Position numbers and translations under genes: made by a program. A stretch of DNA of 64,000 bases from positions 22,415,385 through 22,479,384 of the forward strand of contig CM070594.1 in the NCBI GenBank assembly GCA_036346395.1, written 5' to 3'. The notes below the pieces were generated by a model. That model was given only the letters and a program-made list of their open reading frames with translations. It was not told the origin of the DNA and searched no databases. This stretch comes from Hsuehochloa calcarea (lineage: Eukaryota > Streptophyta > Magnoliopsida > Poales > Poaceae). Positions within the stretch are counted from its first letter, which is position 1. Each line of letters opens with the position of its first letter. This document shows, piece by piece, positions 32,699-45,790 of the stretch.

Positions 32699-35065
32699 TG
32701 TAATACCCCGGAAACGAAAAGAGTAAAGAATCGAATCGAGTAATTTGAATGGAAGCCGGGGAAAGAAAAGACAATTAAAGGAGTAGAAATTCCTGAAAAA
32801 TAAAAGGGGTTTTCCATAAACTCGACAACTGGGCTCGGCCACGGCCCAGGAGGGGCCCATGTGGTGGCCGGCCATAAGGGGGGTTCCCACCCCCAAACCC
32901 TAAACTCCACATTTTTCTCCCCCTCCCCCCTTTGGAGCCGCAGCCCACCCTTCCCCCTTGCTGTGCACCTCTTTGTGCGTCGATTTTGGGTAAGATGCAT
33001 TCGTTTTATGTCCTGTTAATCTCTTAGAAAGTTGTAGGTATTGTTCTTAGCTTTCCATAGCCACCGAGATCACGTGATTCCTCCTTACGGTTTAGGAGAT
33101 ATGATTTTTTTAGTGCGTGCTGTTCTGTCTGTCTGACGAGAAGGATCTGTCGGCTTGATTCTAGGTTTTGATTTAGTTAGAGGCATTTCCAGAACCTCCA
33201 CCCAAATAAGTTATTGTCGAACTTTAAATTATCTTTCAAAGATGATAAAGATCATCTCCATTGGATCTGTATAATGAAAGTTATGATATTTTCTTTACCA
33301 CTGTTCTGAATTCTGGGCAGATAAATGTTAGTATTTTCATCTATTGTTTAGACTACTGTAGAGGTCGAATCTGGGGTTTTGCCCTTCTAGAGTTTTATTC
33401 CTGGGAACGTTAGCTTTCTTTTGGCACCGAGATCAGGAAAATCAGATTTGTAGTTTGGGATATATGAATTTTTGATTACGAACTGTCCGGTCTGTCTGAA
33501 AACTGAGGTCAGTAGGTTTGTCCCTCGGTTTTGTTCAAAATAAGGGCCGAATCAGAACCTTCACCCAACTAAGTTATTTTATCCCTTAAAATTATCTTTC
33601 CAAGCTGATAAGAATCATTCTCATTGGATCAATAGGTTGAAAGTTACGAGGTTTTCTTTATCTCTGATCTGTATTCTAGACAGACGTAGATGGGTTGTGT
33701 TTAGCTGATAATTAGCCCTCTGTTTTGGCCGAATCAGGGGATTCCGCCAACTAATGTTTTGTAGCCTGATCTGTTAAGATTCAGTGAGCACTAGTTTCAG
33801 GTCTTTTAGAGTTACAGATAATTAATGGTGAATTGTCTCGCATCGCTGCTCGTAAGGGCAAATCTGGTGAATAGTTTATTTTCATTTTGGGTCTATGCGG
33901 TATATTGGATAGTCAGGGGTTATTGTAGAACACCGGTAGCAGTGTTATATCGTTGTTCTTATTTTGAGAACATGCTTGTGTAGGCGGCGAGGCATCATGT
34001 GTGGGAACACCTCCGTTGCCTACTAACGAGTCACAACGCGAAAGGCAAGTACTGTATGTTAACTGGTGTTGAATTCAAAGGAATGCATAATGATATGTTG
34101 TTTACATGAATGTTCTTGTGTTTTGTTCATGGTGTTGATATACTGCAAGTGACTAGTGTGGCCTTATTGGTACATTATGTTGAGTGTGAATACATACTTA
34201 TACTTGTTTACACATGTTGTTGAATGTCATGTGTCTTTTCCACTAATTTGTGTTATTCATTCATACCATGAGAAATCATCATGTTCATTCATAAAATTCA
34301 TTATGACCACGGAGTGGATTCTTTTGTAAGTCCCATCAATTCCAAGATGGGCATTTGAAAGACCCATCAATTCCAAAGATGGGCATTTGAAAACCCACCA
34401 TTCCAATGTGGGTAGTGTTGACCACCATTCCAATGTGGCAACTTGGACACCGTATGAAACGTTCTTCATACGGTGATTGGGTCCCCGTGCTTTGTGAAGT
34501 ACGGGCTTAAGGACACCGACGGGTGTATCACTCGCTATACCAGATATGCAATGATAAGTCCATACCTTCAATGCATTCTTACATTTCATCCATTCATGTA
34601 TTCATTCCATACGCATATGTATGTGTTCCAATAATTGTTCGTAATTCAACCAATTGTGTTGTCCACTCCATGCTTGATTATTCTTGTTTAGTTCTTGCCG
34701 AGTCTTCACTCACCCTTGCTTTGTATGTTTTAATTAGGTAATTGAGGAGGACGACAAGATGATTTGGTGGGGTAGTTCGCACGCACTACACTTCACTTTT
34801 ATCCAATCGTACAATTATTCTTGCCATTCACCAAGTCAAATTGTTGAAATAAGTTCCAGATTGTAATAATCCTATGTTAGTATCGTTTGACTGTTCGTGG
34901 TATTATGACCATTTATCCATTCTTTACCATGATTCTAGTGATCGTTCATTGTCTTTCCTTAGGAATTTATGTTGATTGAATCTGGATAATCTTGTTTTAA
35001 TGCTATGCTTAGTAGTTTGATAGGTTTGCGTGACATTTTGGCTTCCGAATAGCCAGGGTGTTACA
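32699..35065 (+). repeat. Element C 3' LTR (2,367 bp)
   Basis: Mini-exon 33984-34044 (61 nt) with intact donor AG|GCAAGT. Hairpins CACCGTATGAA/TTCATACGGTG (34448-34475), CCCGTGCTT/AAGTACGGG (about 34483-34505, paired with one G-U), GAGT-CTTC-ACTC (34700-34711). Small indels against the 5' LTR include CCTGG versus CTGG near 32826. Confidence 0.93.
33984..34044 (+). other. Predicted 61-nt LTR mini-exon (C 3' LTR)
   Basis: Between TTGTGTAG and GCAAGT. It differs from the B mini-exon over much of its length but keeps both borders and length. Inferred from sequence only. Confidence 0.5.
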
Positions 35066-35070
35066 AGAAG

Positions 35071-36111
35071 TGGCTGTCCACCACCACAACAATAGCACAA
35101 ATTGCCCATTCGTACTACCTAATTTCAAATTTTATCCAAAATGTGGAGTCTAACTCTTGCACAACCTAACCAAGTGTGTCCATAACCAAGGACTTGGCTA
35201 TTCGAATAGATTATACCCTTTAGGGATGTATAACTTTACCCACATGCAGGACCGCTGCTTTGCCAAGCTCTTTAGCATACTTCCTAAGTTGTGCCTATAG
35301 AGCTAAGTCCTACGAGACGTTTTCCAACTAAACGCATTAACTAGGAGCCACCCTATGGGTGCGAAGACCTCCATGAACCACCCTTGTGTGTGCAACAGGG
35401 TTTCCACAGAGGACCCATACATTGTGACGGAGTCACCCAGAAAGCCTCTCGGAACCACCGATGCTCGGTGCAAGGGAACCTCCTAACCCGACTGTGTATT
35501 TCCATTTACAACAGAACATTTTTCTCCCTAACAACTACCACCCGCGGCTTAGAGTTAACACAAAACAAAGTAATAAGTCAAGAGGGGTCCCATATAACCC
35601 TCATGTGGATGAACACAATAATACTTGGATCAGTGACACAAGATGTTCGGTTCTTGTCGACTTGGCACAAACCACACACCCGATAAAGACACCATACATA
35701 CCATCTGCCCATGTCCAAATTATTTTATTTTTAGTTTTAATTTTCAAAATATAATACTTACATGAGTACCCTGACCCAAGTAATTAAAGTAATTATATAA
35801 TGACCGTCATCGAAACGATGATGCCCTTTCTACCGAAACTAAGCTTTGCTAAGCGACACCGACTCATATATGTTATAATTGACCATAACACATCCACCGG
35901 GCTCTAATTCACAAGCGGGAATATTGACCTAAGTTGAATGGCAAGGGATGAATATTTACATATAGCACATGCAACTACTAGGATTAACTACCTCTAACGA
36001 AAAATTAATCATCAAATAGAGGATGTATACATACAGTTGCAAAACAAGATAATAGTATTGAACATAATAGGATCAACATGATCAAATAAGGGGGTTGCTT
36101 GCCTTGCTAGG
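35071..36111 (-). mobile_element. LTR of family I, other part
   Basis: Continues the LTR cut by C. Carries palindrome CTATTCGAATAG (35198-35209), flanked by GTCC/GGAC arms as in A, hairpins GTGAC/GTCAC and CACCGA/TCGGTG (about 35425-35470), and at 36097-36104 the minus-strand donor AG|GCAAGC. It is cut in the mini-exon by LTR H at 36112. Confidence 0.7.
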
Positions 36112-36984
36112 TGTAACATCCCAATTTTCTGAGTCTTAAAAATCTTTTGAATAGTTGGTAGGGAGAAAATTCACCTTTTGGATTTATTTGAATTTAATTC
36201 AAAAGCTTAACTTTGACTTTTAGTATCAAAATCATTTAATGTGAAGAATCCAACATCAACAATTGTCAAAACTATTTTATTTGGATTCTATAGGCTCGGA
36301 TATATTTTCTAGAATTTTTCCATGTTCATTTGCTATTTTCTATTGCTATTTGGAATTTATGCTAATTTCTAAAATAGAAAAACTATTAAAAACCTCAGAA
36401 TAGTTCCGGGCCGAATCTCCCCGACCCAATCTTCTTTCTCGCACGTGAGGCTGCGTGGCGGCTTGATTGTCTTGATTCACAGAGCTCGCCGCCGCGCCGC
36501 CTAGCCTTGCTGCTAGGTGGGTCCCACGTCGTCGTCCTCTCTGAGTCGCTTTCGTCCTCGCAGAGCCGTGCGCTCGCCCGCCATGACTCGAGCTCAAGGC
36601 TCGTATGGCAATGGAGAAATCCCAACTAAGACCTCCTGGATTTTGTTACCAAATCCTATCTCCTAGCTTTCCGGAGCCATATTTGCACTCAATCGTCCCC
36701 GAGACGAACTCTATCTTGTGATTCAAAAGAGTCCGCGATAATCCTGATTTATGGATTTCCAAATCTGTGCCACCTCAGCCCAATAAAAGGCGCCCTCGTG
36801 TTTGCATTGTCGCCCTCATCCCGAACACTAGCTCAATTTCACCCCAATTGCCCTAGCACCGCCACGATTGGAGATTTAGGATTCGGTCACCGAAACCTTA
36901 AAAATTTAATTCCTCCACCGCCGGTGACACTCTGCCTCCATGGAGTACTCCGTCGACTTCCTCGTCACCTAAGCGAGCTCTGGG
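36112..36984 (+). mobile_element. LTR of family H, first part
   Basis: Starts TGTAACATCCC; AT-rich then GC-rich, with a TATA-like AATAAAAGG at 36783-36790. It is a relative of family A in layout but not in sequence. Interrupted at 36984 by a solo B-family LTR (CTGGG at 36980-36984 against CCGGG at 38929-38933). Confidence 0.75.
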
Positions 36985-38928
36985 TGTAACACCCTGGCTA
37001 TTTGGAAGCCAAGATGCTACTAACAGTTTCAACATACACTTCATTTGCGGAACTATTAATCAATTTGCTCCCAAAATTAAATAGTCAAGACAAAGTACGA
37101 AGAGTATTTAACCGTTCAATCACAGAATATAGCCAAGAAATTAAAAATACAGTTCATCTCATTAATCAAATAAATTAACAAAACATCTTTATAAATAAGT
37201 GATTCTTCAGGTGTGTGCAACGTGCTTGGACTACGCCCTCCCGGTAGCAACTATATCATCATGGATCACCTAAAAAAACAGAAAACAAGGGTGAGTCAAA
37301 ACTCAGCAAGCACCGCATCAATCTCACAGTGTACAAAGGAACCAAATCAATAATCAATACATTAGAACATATCTTCCACGAACCGGTGAAACTGCATAGT
37401 ATGAATGCATACAAGGAATGAAAATGGACCTCCCAACTGTGTATACCGGTGTAACGAGTGATACACCCGTCGGTGTTCACTTAAGCCCGTACTTCACAAA
37501 GTACGGGGACCCAATCACCGTATGAAGAACGTTTCATACGGGTGTCCAAGTTGCCACATTGGAATGGTGGTCAACACTACCCACATTGGAATGGTGGGTC
37601 TCATATGCCCATATTGGATTGATGGGACTTAATCAAATTTCCACTCCCGTGGACAGAAAGGAATCATGCATGAATGGAATGAATCATGTATCACAAGAAA
37701 CATAAATAATGAAATCTATCCACATCATGAGCACAACACAAGAACATTCATATATTCAACACATCATCATGCATTCCTTTGAAAACAACACAAATTAACA
37801 AACAGTACTTGCCTTCCGTGCTGCGACGTACTAGGATGCAACGAAGGTGTCTTTCCACCCACCGCCTCACCGCCTACACAAGCATTTACACGGAATAATA
37901 ATAGCAAGGTATGACGTATCTATACGTGTCCTATCATACCCTCTAACCACCCCACACAACTAAGGGTTCAATTTGACAACTTCACCCAAAAGACCAGATT
38001 ACTACTCTACTGGCAGTTGTACTATAAAATTCACCATTAATTATCTATAACTCCTAAAGACCTGAAACCAGTGCTCATCTATTCCTAACGAACCAGGCTA
38101 CGAAACTTTAGTTGGTGAGATCCCCTGATTCGGCCAAAACAGAGGACCAAACTGCCCAAGAAGACACCGACAGAAACCTGTCCAGATTTCAGAACAGTCG
38201 TAAAGAAAAGCCTGTAACTTTCAGTCTACTGATCCTATGGAGATGATCTTTATCAATATGGAATAATGGCGAAATTATCTTCATAAACCTATTTTGGTGG
38301 CCTCCCTGAATCTGGCTCTAACTTGAACAAAACTGACGATCAACATACAGTCCGCAAAATTTCTGACAGACAGAGTAGTGTGCGGGTAAAAATTCATAAC
38401 TTCTAAACCACAGGGTGGAATCTCGTGATCTTAGTGCCAAAAGAAAGCTAACAAAACCAGGAACATAACTCTAGTAGACGTCGACCTGAGATTCGGCCTC
38501 TAAAGGCCTTCAATCTGCCGCACAACCTACTGCACTACTCTGGACAGATCTGGATTCGCAGACTAAACCAATCCAAATGAACAAATGTGCAACTAAACTA
38601 ATACAAACAGCGAATCGGGACTTTCGTTACCCTTGAAGACCCGTAGAATGACGAAGATCAAGGGCCCAATCTGGATGGAAGTCGCCGGGAGAGGAGGTGG
38701 AAGGGGGGGAGGGGGGCGGCGGCTCAAGGGAGAGGGGGGAGGTCAGGGCTAGGGTTGGGGAGGCACCTCCCTTTTAAGTGGCCTCCTCCGTCTTGGGCGG
38801 CTGGTCGCATCCGCGCCCAAAGTTGGTGAAGTTTTACGATCTCCTCCAAGACTAATTTTTCTGATTTAAACCTCGTCTTTCACTCCTTCGACCTTCTATT
38901 CTTACTAATTGCGATTCGGGATATTACA
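36985..38928 (-). mobile_element. Solo LTR of family B (1,944 bp)
   Basis: Full-length inverted copy of the B LTR: plus strand TGTAACACCCTGG to ATATTACA, flanked by CTGGG/CCGGG (4 of 5 match). No internal sequence, so the rest was removed by recombination between two LTRs. Mini-exon 37813-37873 (61 nt, minus), hairpin GAGT-CAAA-ACTC at 37293-37304. Confidence 0.93.
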
Positions 38929-38933
38929 CCGGG

Positions 38934-41238
38934 ACCCTTCACCGCTGCCAATACCTCATCGGAGCATTCGTCTGACAATACCTGAAGCTCTCCGCCGCTC
39001 AAACCTCGCCCCAGCCACCACCGTCCACCTCGACCAGCTGTGAGTGCACCCACGAGTGCGCATTAGCACCAGCTACACGCCAGTACGACCCATCGCCGGA
39101 GAAGCACCGAAGCACCAAAGTTCACCATCAACCAAAGGGTTCGGTGTCGTGCCGCTGTCGATCTGACGTAGCGTCCCGGTCAGCTAGCCACCTCAGCGCA
39201 AGTTGTGTGCGTGTCAACCTCTTCAGCGCTCGGGCGTCCAGTCCACCTTCCTTGGATCCGATCAGTTCGGTAGACTCAGTTCACCGTGAGCCGAGCCATT
39301 GACCTTGTGGGTCCCACATGTCAGTTTTTCTTTTATTTCTTTTAATTCCAAAAATCCCAGGGCTGACGTCATGCTGGTATCATTATTCCAATTTTTCTAT
39401 TGAGGAATAATTCAGAATATTCTGATAAATCCTATTTAGGGTATTTTTTTAGATTCAAACTTCCAAAGGCCATATTTTCTTTATCCGAACTTTGATTGAA
39501 CCCATTCAAATTCCTAAATTCATTTAAATTCGAGCTCTATTTATTTGATATTTTTATTTAATATTTGGAGTTTGTTTTATCTCTATTTTTATTTATTTTA
39601 CTTATTTGTTTCGTTTACGAGTAGACGTTAATTCTTCGAGGGCTTTTGAAGAAGGAGTGCACCAAGATCAAGACCAGTACCTATACTCATTACAAGGCAA
39701 GTTATACCTTTGATCGTAATGCACTCAGTTTTCAAAATATTTTGATTCAAATTATTGTATTTTATTTTAAGTATTTATTTATATGATTTTTGGTATAGTT
39801 ATTAATCCAATTTGTTACATCCACCTTGTCTGTTGTTATGTCATGATCTTTTATCACCCTAGGTTGGTTCATTGCTAGTTGGTATTATCGTAGCACTAAC
39901 GTTGGTTGGTTAGATATGAGTAGATTGCTTAGACATGCTACGAGTCATCATCTCATGTGAGTTGCAAATATAAACTTGACTAAGTGAGTATAGAACTATG
40001 TAATGAAACTGTGTGCGCTGTGTGCTATTACTCATTGTTGGCATGTGTTGCACTTAACCAGTAGGGTGAGAAAAGATTTAGACTAGGGTAAGTGGTGGAT
40101 ACTGTGTGATACGGTAGAAGCTGTGTGCTTGGGAATATTGGTCTCTGTAATATTTAGTTAGAATTTGAAAATCTTGCCTTGGTCAATTAAGGACTTAACT
40201 TTGTGCACCATTGAACTGGGTCTTACTGTACAACCACATGTTTGGTACGGGATATGCCTAACTTAGTAGGTTATAGAGTCTTGATATTGACAACTTAGGT
40301 TGTAGGTTAGACTGTGTGCCAGGTTGGAGGTGTGATTCTCACATCGCAGGATGGTTCGCCGCTTCCCTGTCCAACAGTGTGTATCGTGCCAAGCGCTGTT
40401 TGTATCAATTAGACGGTGGTAAAATACATCGGGAGTGTCAATGCTTGATATGAAGTTTCTGAAAGGTTTTGTTATGATTAATGCTAGCTACACTAATTAT
40501 ATCATGTGGGTAAAGTGTACAATCTCTGCAGAGTGTTAATCAATCTATTCGAATAGCCGTATTATCGGTCATGGACATACTCAGGGATTTCACACGAGGG
40601 GTAGATTTTTATCAAAATAATTGGGAAGGGAGCTGTGTGATCTAAGTTATATGACTGTGTGAATAACTTATTTAGACTGTGTATCCTTTGTGGAAACCAA
40701 TGTCAAATTATTATTATTTATTTGTTTCAAATATTATTTTCAATATATTATTCATATTCAATTACAAATGCTGCTTTATACAAAATAACCACAAAAACCA
40801 TTCCTTTGGAATAAGCCATCATCTATAAATTACATTTTGTGGTATGACTTGCGAGTAGGGTTGTGTACTCATGCTTGCTGCAAACATTCAACAGAAGTGG
40901 AGGAGTCATCGTCTGCATTTGAGGAGGAGTTCTACGAAGGTGTTGATCGCTAGGGTCTTGATCCCAGTTGATTGCCTGTGGTGAATTGACGGGATTTCGC
41001 TGGAGTTTAATTTCGTTCCGCTGCTGCTATTTTATTTATTGCTAGCCCTGCAAGGCTTAATAAATGTAAATTTTACCATTAGGTCAAAATCATTATTTGC
41101 TATTTATATTAGTCGTTTATTCTATTAATCGTTTTGTGTGGATCGTATTCTTCTATATTGATACTATGTGCACTAGCGTGATCCTAGACTAGTGCATTAT
41201 ACACAAAGAGTCAAGAATTGTATTTTTGGGTCCCGACA
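38934..41238 (+). mobile_element. LTR of family H, second part
   Basis: Continues to CCCGACA at 41238. Acceptor GAGTAG, mini-exon 39625-39696 (72 nt), donor AAG|GCAAGT, palindrome CTATTCGAATAG (40545-40556), hairpin GAGTA/TACTC (40853-40870), acceptor TTCAACAG. The H LTR without the insertion is about 3.18 kb. After 41238 only about 24 bp separate it from the inverted LTR of G; a primer site is not clear there. Confidence 0.75.
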
Positions 41239-41262
41239 TTAGGCATAGTCCAGATGCTGGTG

Positions 41263-43579
41263 AGGATCACTTTCGTACACACTCGAATCTCCGAAATCTA
41301 TCGAACGAACGAGAAGAACGAATAACGTCGAAATTAACCAAAAATTCAACTTCATCCAAAATGCATGAAAATTACACAGTAGGTATATCATGATTTTATA
41401 TGAATTTATCAAGAAGAATCAACTAAAAAGGAGTTCGTATGTGAAAGTTATGCCCTAAACAATTTCTGTTGAGAGAGAAAATGAAAAGAATGGTTTACTA
41501 TTGGAAAACCAAAATTAATTCGAATATCAAATTACTTGTGATAGTAGAACGTTTCAAACCTATGCCACGAGAAAGGTCATTAAAAATGAAAACAAAAACA
41601 ATTGGTTTCACTCAATTTGGAGTTAAAATAAATTGGTTATAAATTTTAAAAGTCATTTGAATTTACAGTGCAAAGTTAAATAGTTTTGAAAATTTAAATG
41701 TAATTAAATACTTTTTATACACCGCTTGAGCTAGCCACGGTCGCGACCAGTGGTACCTCGTGCACAATTTTTTCTTTTAATTTTTAGATAATTCTCTACT
41801 AACATGTTGGGTTCACATGTTAAAGGCTCATTCACAAAATAGTACGTGGACCTTCGGTCCACAACACGATCTTGGTCCACGGGTGGGTGACTATGCACTT
41901 AAATGGCTCAGCCCACACATCATTGACTCTAAAGAAAACCAGTTATTAATAACTCCTCAATTCCTTTTCACGGGCCCACGCGTCATAGAAACAAAGTGGT
42001 AATTAATGCAAAACCAATCACACTTAGCTAAAACCGATAAAAATTTGGGCTAATTAATGATCTATAGTCCTTTTCCTTTTTCGCATGCAATGCAGCGCTC
42101 TTGGTGCTGCCTTCCCGGCTTGTCACCGACAGTCAGATCCATGACGGTCTTGACTAAGGACAAAATGAGACCTCGCGGTCAAGGCGATCCCATGGGTGGT
42201 CGGGATATCGCCGCGGTGGACCAGAGCGCGGCGGTGGTCTTTTCGCCGGATGCTCCGGCTATCATGACATTTCACAAAGCAATGATGCTCGTGGCTAAAT
42301 AGCACGCACACTTGCATGAGGAAGGTTCAAGGGGTATACCGTGCGAGAGTGAGGTTGGAGATGATCGGAGTTGAGCCACGGTGAAGTCTTGAGGTAGCGC
42401 GGTGCTCTGCTGTGGAGAGAATGACCGAGAGAAAAGGCAGCAATCAACTCTGGGAGGCTTAGGGAGGTGATGAGATGCTCAAAACGAGTAATCAGGATAT
42501 GGCTCACCATGTCGGAGTTAGGGAAGAAAGAGGTTGTTTTCAAATGGAGGTGAGGAGGAACCAAGTCCAGTAGCTCTATGTACAAACTACGAAATCAGCA
42601 TGGGGAAATGTTTCTTGGGCTCCGAACACATGGTGACGGGATAGCGAGAAGAGAGCTTCACCGATGTAGTCGAACAGCGGGTAGTGAGTCTGACGAAGCT
42701 TGGAGCTCGCTTTTTGCGCTTTTTCGCTCGGTGAGAATGGAAATGATGGAGAGGAATGGCTCTGGGGTGGTGAAAAGAGACGGATAGGGCGTTGGGGTGG
42801 CTACTTATAGCAAAAAGGGTAGAGATAACCATAGAGCCAGCGATGTACTGCAGTGCGTGACACACGACATGCACCAGAGTGATGGCTCAACGGTGAGGTA
42901 CATGATCGATAGTAAATTGAATGATGTCGCCGAGGCGGGGTGCACGAAACGCCGGGCGGTGCCGACGAAAAACCGAGGCACGTGTGGCATGGCACAATGA
43001 GGGCGAGCGGACTGGCCATGGCGCTATTACTGCATTGTTGCACCGAGCGTGTGGAAGGAGAAGCTCGCAGTGGGGCCCGCAGTCGATCAGAGGAAAGTTA
43101 CACTAGGTTTTCTGATTTTCCAAATATGGCGTAGGGTTTAGGAATTATTTAATATAGATTCTGAGCTCCAAAAATGATGAAAATTTTAGGGAAGGCTAAG
43201 GACACAAAGAAGATTGTTGTGTAATTTGTCCAGGGTTTTAGCTATCATATATGTTTCCCTAAAATTATTTCAAGCTTCTGTTTACATTCACTTTTATTAT
43301 TTGATTTGAGGAGAATTTTAAAACATGTGTGAGAATATTTCCCCATTTATTAGCAATACAATTTATGTCAAGTTTGGGATTTTTACTTATCACCTTTTAT
43401 TTCATTTTGTTCGTATATTCACTTAGTTTTGTATTCTAGAATTGGTGCTTTAGGTTTTTAAAATCAACAAAACCTCTAATGAAACTCCAGATAAATTAAA
43501 TGAAAAAAAGATGTAGTAGAAGTTTTAAAAGTTTATATTTTTATACATTTGAACACAAACCCATATTTGGGATGTTACA
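41263..43579 (-). mobile_element. Element G 3' LTR, truncated
   Basis: Ends (plus) at GATGTTACA, directly followed by the inverted polypurine tract. GC-rich promoter part near 42100-43080 with TATA box TATAAGTA (minus, 42802-42809). The distal end is cut at about 41262, within the expected mini-exon (acceptor CGATAG|ATTTCGG near 41290-41305), by the junction with H. Reading frames in 42050-43130 are composition by-products. Confidence 0.7.
42802..42809 (-). promoter_or_regulatory. TATA box of the G LTR
   Basis: TATAAGTA on the minus strand at the border of the GC-rich segment, similar in position to the TATA boxes of A. Confidence 0.5.
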
Positions 43580-43880
43580 AATCTCCCCTCTTAGAAGAAT
43601 CTCGTCCCAAGATTCCGTTCACTCAGAAAGGTAAGACGGGTAGTCTGTACGAAGTCAATCCTCTCGTTCCCAAGTTGCTTCGCCCTCAATGTGATTTCCC
43701 CCTAAACTTTTAGGAATTTGATGGCACGATTCCTCAGCTTCCGTTCAGCTTCTTCAAGGATACGAATAGGACGCTCATGGTAGGTGATGAACCCTAAGGT
43801 TTGATTTGTTAGCCCGATCTTTCGATGAGAACGATAAGTCTGGTAGGCGTCGGTCAATTTTGACGATCTCAGCTACGAAC
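43580..43880 (-). pseudogene. Element G polypurine tract and chromodomain end of pol
   Basis: AGAGGGGAGAT next to the LTR is the tract. Reverse-strand reading gives HERPIRILEEAERKLRNRAIKF, the linker before the chromodomain, then a damaged chromodomain with an interrupting stop. Separated from the rest of pol by about 570 bp of foreign sequence. Confidence 0.75.
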
Positions 43881-44450
43881 ACGCAAGGCTCGAAACCACG
43901 CAATCGCTGAACTGATTGAGTGGTACTAAAGGTCGTGGGTTACTGTTCACATGAACAGTACCCACACCCCCGGGTGGGCCGCAGACAGATGGACCAAGTT
44001 CAGTATGATTACAAAGCCCAGGTTGGCCCAAACAAGTGATATAACATCTTCTTTTAATGATTGCGATCAATCTAGAAGGAATTTGGAGGTGAGGCTGGGT
44101 CAGTTGGAAAGGTCTCGGAAAAATATTTCCCACAAGCCCAAGATCACCCGAATCGGATTTCGTTTGCAAAAGTTACGCCTGTTTTATGTTGGTGTTGTCA
44201 GGCTGATTCCGAATTGATCTGACCAAAATGTATCCAGCTTGAACTCCTGCTTGGCACATGTAGTAGCACCATGGCATGTACACATAGTACCATGGCATGT
44301 AGACGTAGCAACATGGCATGTAGACGTAGCTCGATGCAATTGGGTAATATGGCATTGCATTAGCCGGAAGTCCAATTGGAGAAGATGTTGGTGAAGTAAA
44401 GGAAGTAGAGGATGCAAGTCAAAGAAAGTTGAAGCAAAGATGGTTGTATC
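43881..44450. other. Unexplained insertion in G pol with a 21-bp minisatellite
   Basis: It splits the C-terminal pol of G between VHNVFHVSQLKK-type and ILEEAERKL-type motifs, which are normally about 40 residues apart. It contains ACTGTTCA/TGAACAGT (8-bp inverted repeat, 43942-43959) and three 21-bp tandem units. The boundaries are estimated from loss of homology. The source is unknown. Confidence 0.45.
44265..44327. repeat. Three 21-bp tandem repeats
   Basis: Units at 44265-44285, 44286-44306 and 44307-44327, each containing CATGGCATGTA, with partial units on both sides. On the minus strand they read as a repeated YVYMPxx heptapeptide, which could be coincidence. Confidence 0.85.
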
Positions 44451-45790
44451 CTTAGGGTCGATGTCCTCATCTGTAGGTCAGATCTTTCACATCAAGATCT
44501 TCCAATGGAGCTTTTTCGGTTGTGACACAAAGGTATTTCTTCAACTGGGACACATGAAATACATTGTGTACCCCCGAGAGTGCAGCGAGCAGGTCCAACT
44601 TGTAGGCCACAGCTGCTCTCCTATCAATGATGTGGAAAGGCCTGACATAACGAGTAGCTAATTTGCCTTTGACGCGGAACTATTGATTGCCCTTTAGTGG
44701 TGTGACTTTGAGATATACAAAATCATTTGGTTTAAAGCTCAACTTGCGACGATGTTGGTCCACATAGCTCTTTTGTCGGGATTGAGCCACGTGTAGCTGG
44801 TCTTGTATCAACCGAACTTGGCTTTCGACCTCTTTGATCAAGTTTGGGCCAAAGAGTGGTCTTTTGTTGGTCTCAAACCAATTCAATGGGGTTCTACATC
44901 TCCTCTCGTATAAGGCCTCGAATGGTGCTATACCGAGACTAGCTGGAAAACTATTGTTGTAGGAGAACTCAGCAAACAACAAGTATTTTTCCCTATTCTT
45001 CCCGTAGGAGAGAACACAAGCACGAAGCATGTCTCCCAAAATTTGATTTACTCTTTCAATTTGACCTATGGTTTGTGGATGGTATGCGGTGCTAAAGTAA
45101 TGACGAGTCACCATAGCTTCTTGCAAACTTTTCCAAAACCGGGCGATGAAGAGTGCACCACGATCTGAAACAATCTCCTTTGGTACACCATGCAAAATTA
45201 CGATGCAGGATATGTAGTGGTCTGCCAAAAGACCTACACGAAGATCAGCCTACACTGGAAGAAAATATGCTACTTTCGTCAACCGATCAATGACAAGCCA
45301 GATGGCATCTTTCCCCTTGGAGGTACTAGGCAAATCGATGATGAAATCCATACCGATCGAGCCCCACTTCCATTCGGGAATGGGAAAGGGCTGTAACATG
45401 CTTGCTAGTCGCTGATGTTCGGTCTTCACTCGGCGACATACATCACACTTGGAAATGAACCTTGCGATCTTTCCTTTCATTCGTGTCCACCAAAACCTCT
45501 GTCGAAGATCTTGGTAAATTTTGGTGGCCCTGGGATGAATGACAAAGGGGCATCATGGGCATCATGGAGGATTAAATTTTGCAACTCCATATCCTTTGGA
45601 ACAACAAGACGCTGTCCGATCCACACGATCCCGTGGTCATCTTTCGAGAAGCACTTGGCTGTGTCTTGCTCTTGATATTTTCCTTGATTTGGTTCATCCC
45701 AATGTTCATTAATTGTGCAGCCTTGACTTGATCTTCAAAGGTCAGTTGCACCTTCATAACAGCAGTGAAACCTTGTTCAACCACTCCCAA
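44451..45790 (-). pseudogene. Element G integrase
   Basis: Zinc domain with C-x2-C (SKCDVCRRVK). Core Asp in IGMDFIIDLP, second Asp in IVSDRGALF, Glu in GQIERVNQ, so all three catalytic residues are visible (in separate frames). 44680-45228 is one open frame of 182 codons through SYNNSFPASLG and the LKGN end; beyond it, RVKGKLATRYV and VHNVFHVSQLKKYL continue in another frame to 44460. Confidence 0.9.

Larger units (their letters stand above)
26267..35065 (+). mobile_element. Element C, large non-autonomous LTR derivative (8.8 kb)
   Basis: Complete by structure: 5' LTR 26267-28642, Met primer site, about 4 kb interior without gag, protease, RT or integrase core, a short pol 3' end, polypurine tract, 3' LTR 32699-35065. 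Perfect 5-bp duplication AGAAG. Ends TGTAATACCCC...GTTACA. The LTRs are very similar, so it moved fairly recently and must have used proteins supplied by another element; the E- and B-type chromoviruses with related ends are candidates. It fits the LARD (large retrotransposon derivative) class. Confidence 0.93.

Noticed and set aside
26267..35065. Element C as an integrated pararetrovirus
   Set aside because: It has perfect LTRs, target duplication, primer site and polypurine tract, and no movement or coat protein region.
42057..43134. Cluster of short frames in both strands as a possible gene
   Set aside because: Lies in the GC-rich promoter part of the G LTR; frames overlap on both strands and match nothing.
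44265..44327. CRISPR-like array
   Set aside because: Contiguous 21-bp tandem units without spacers, in plant DNA.
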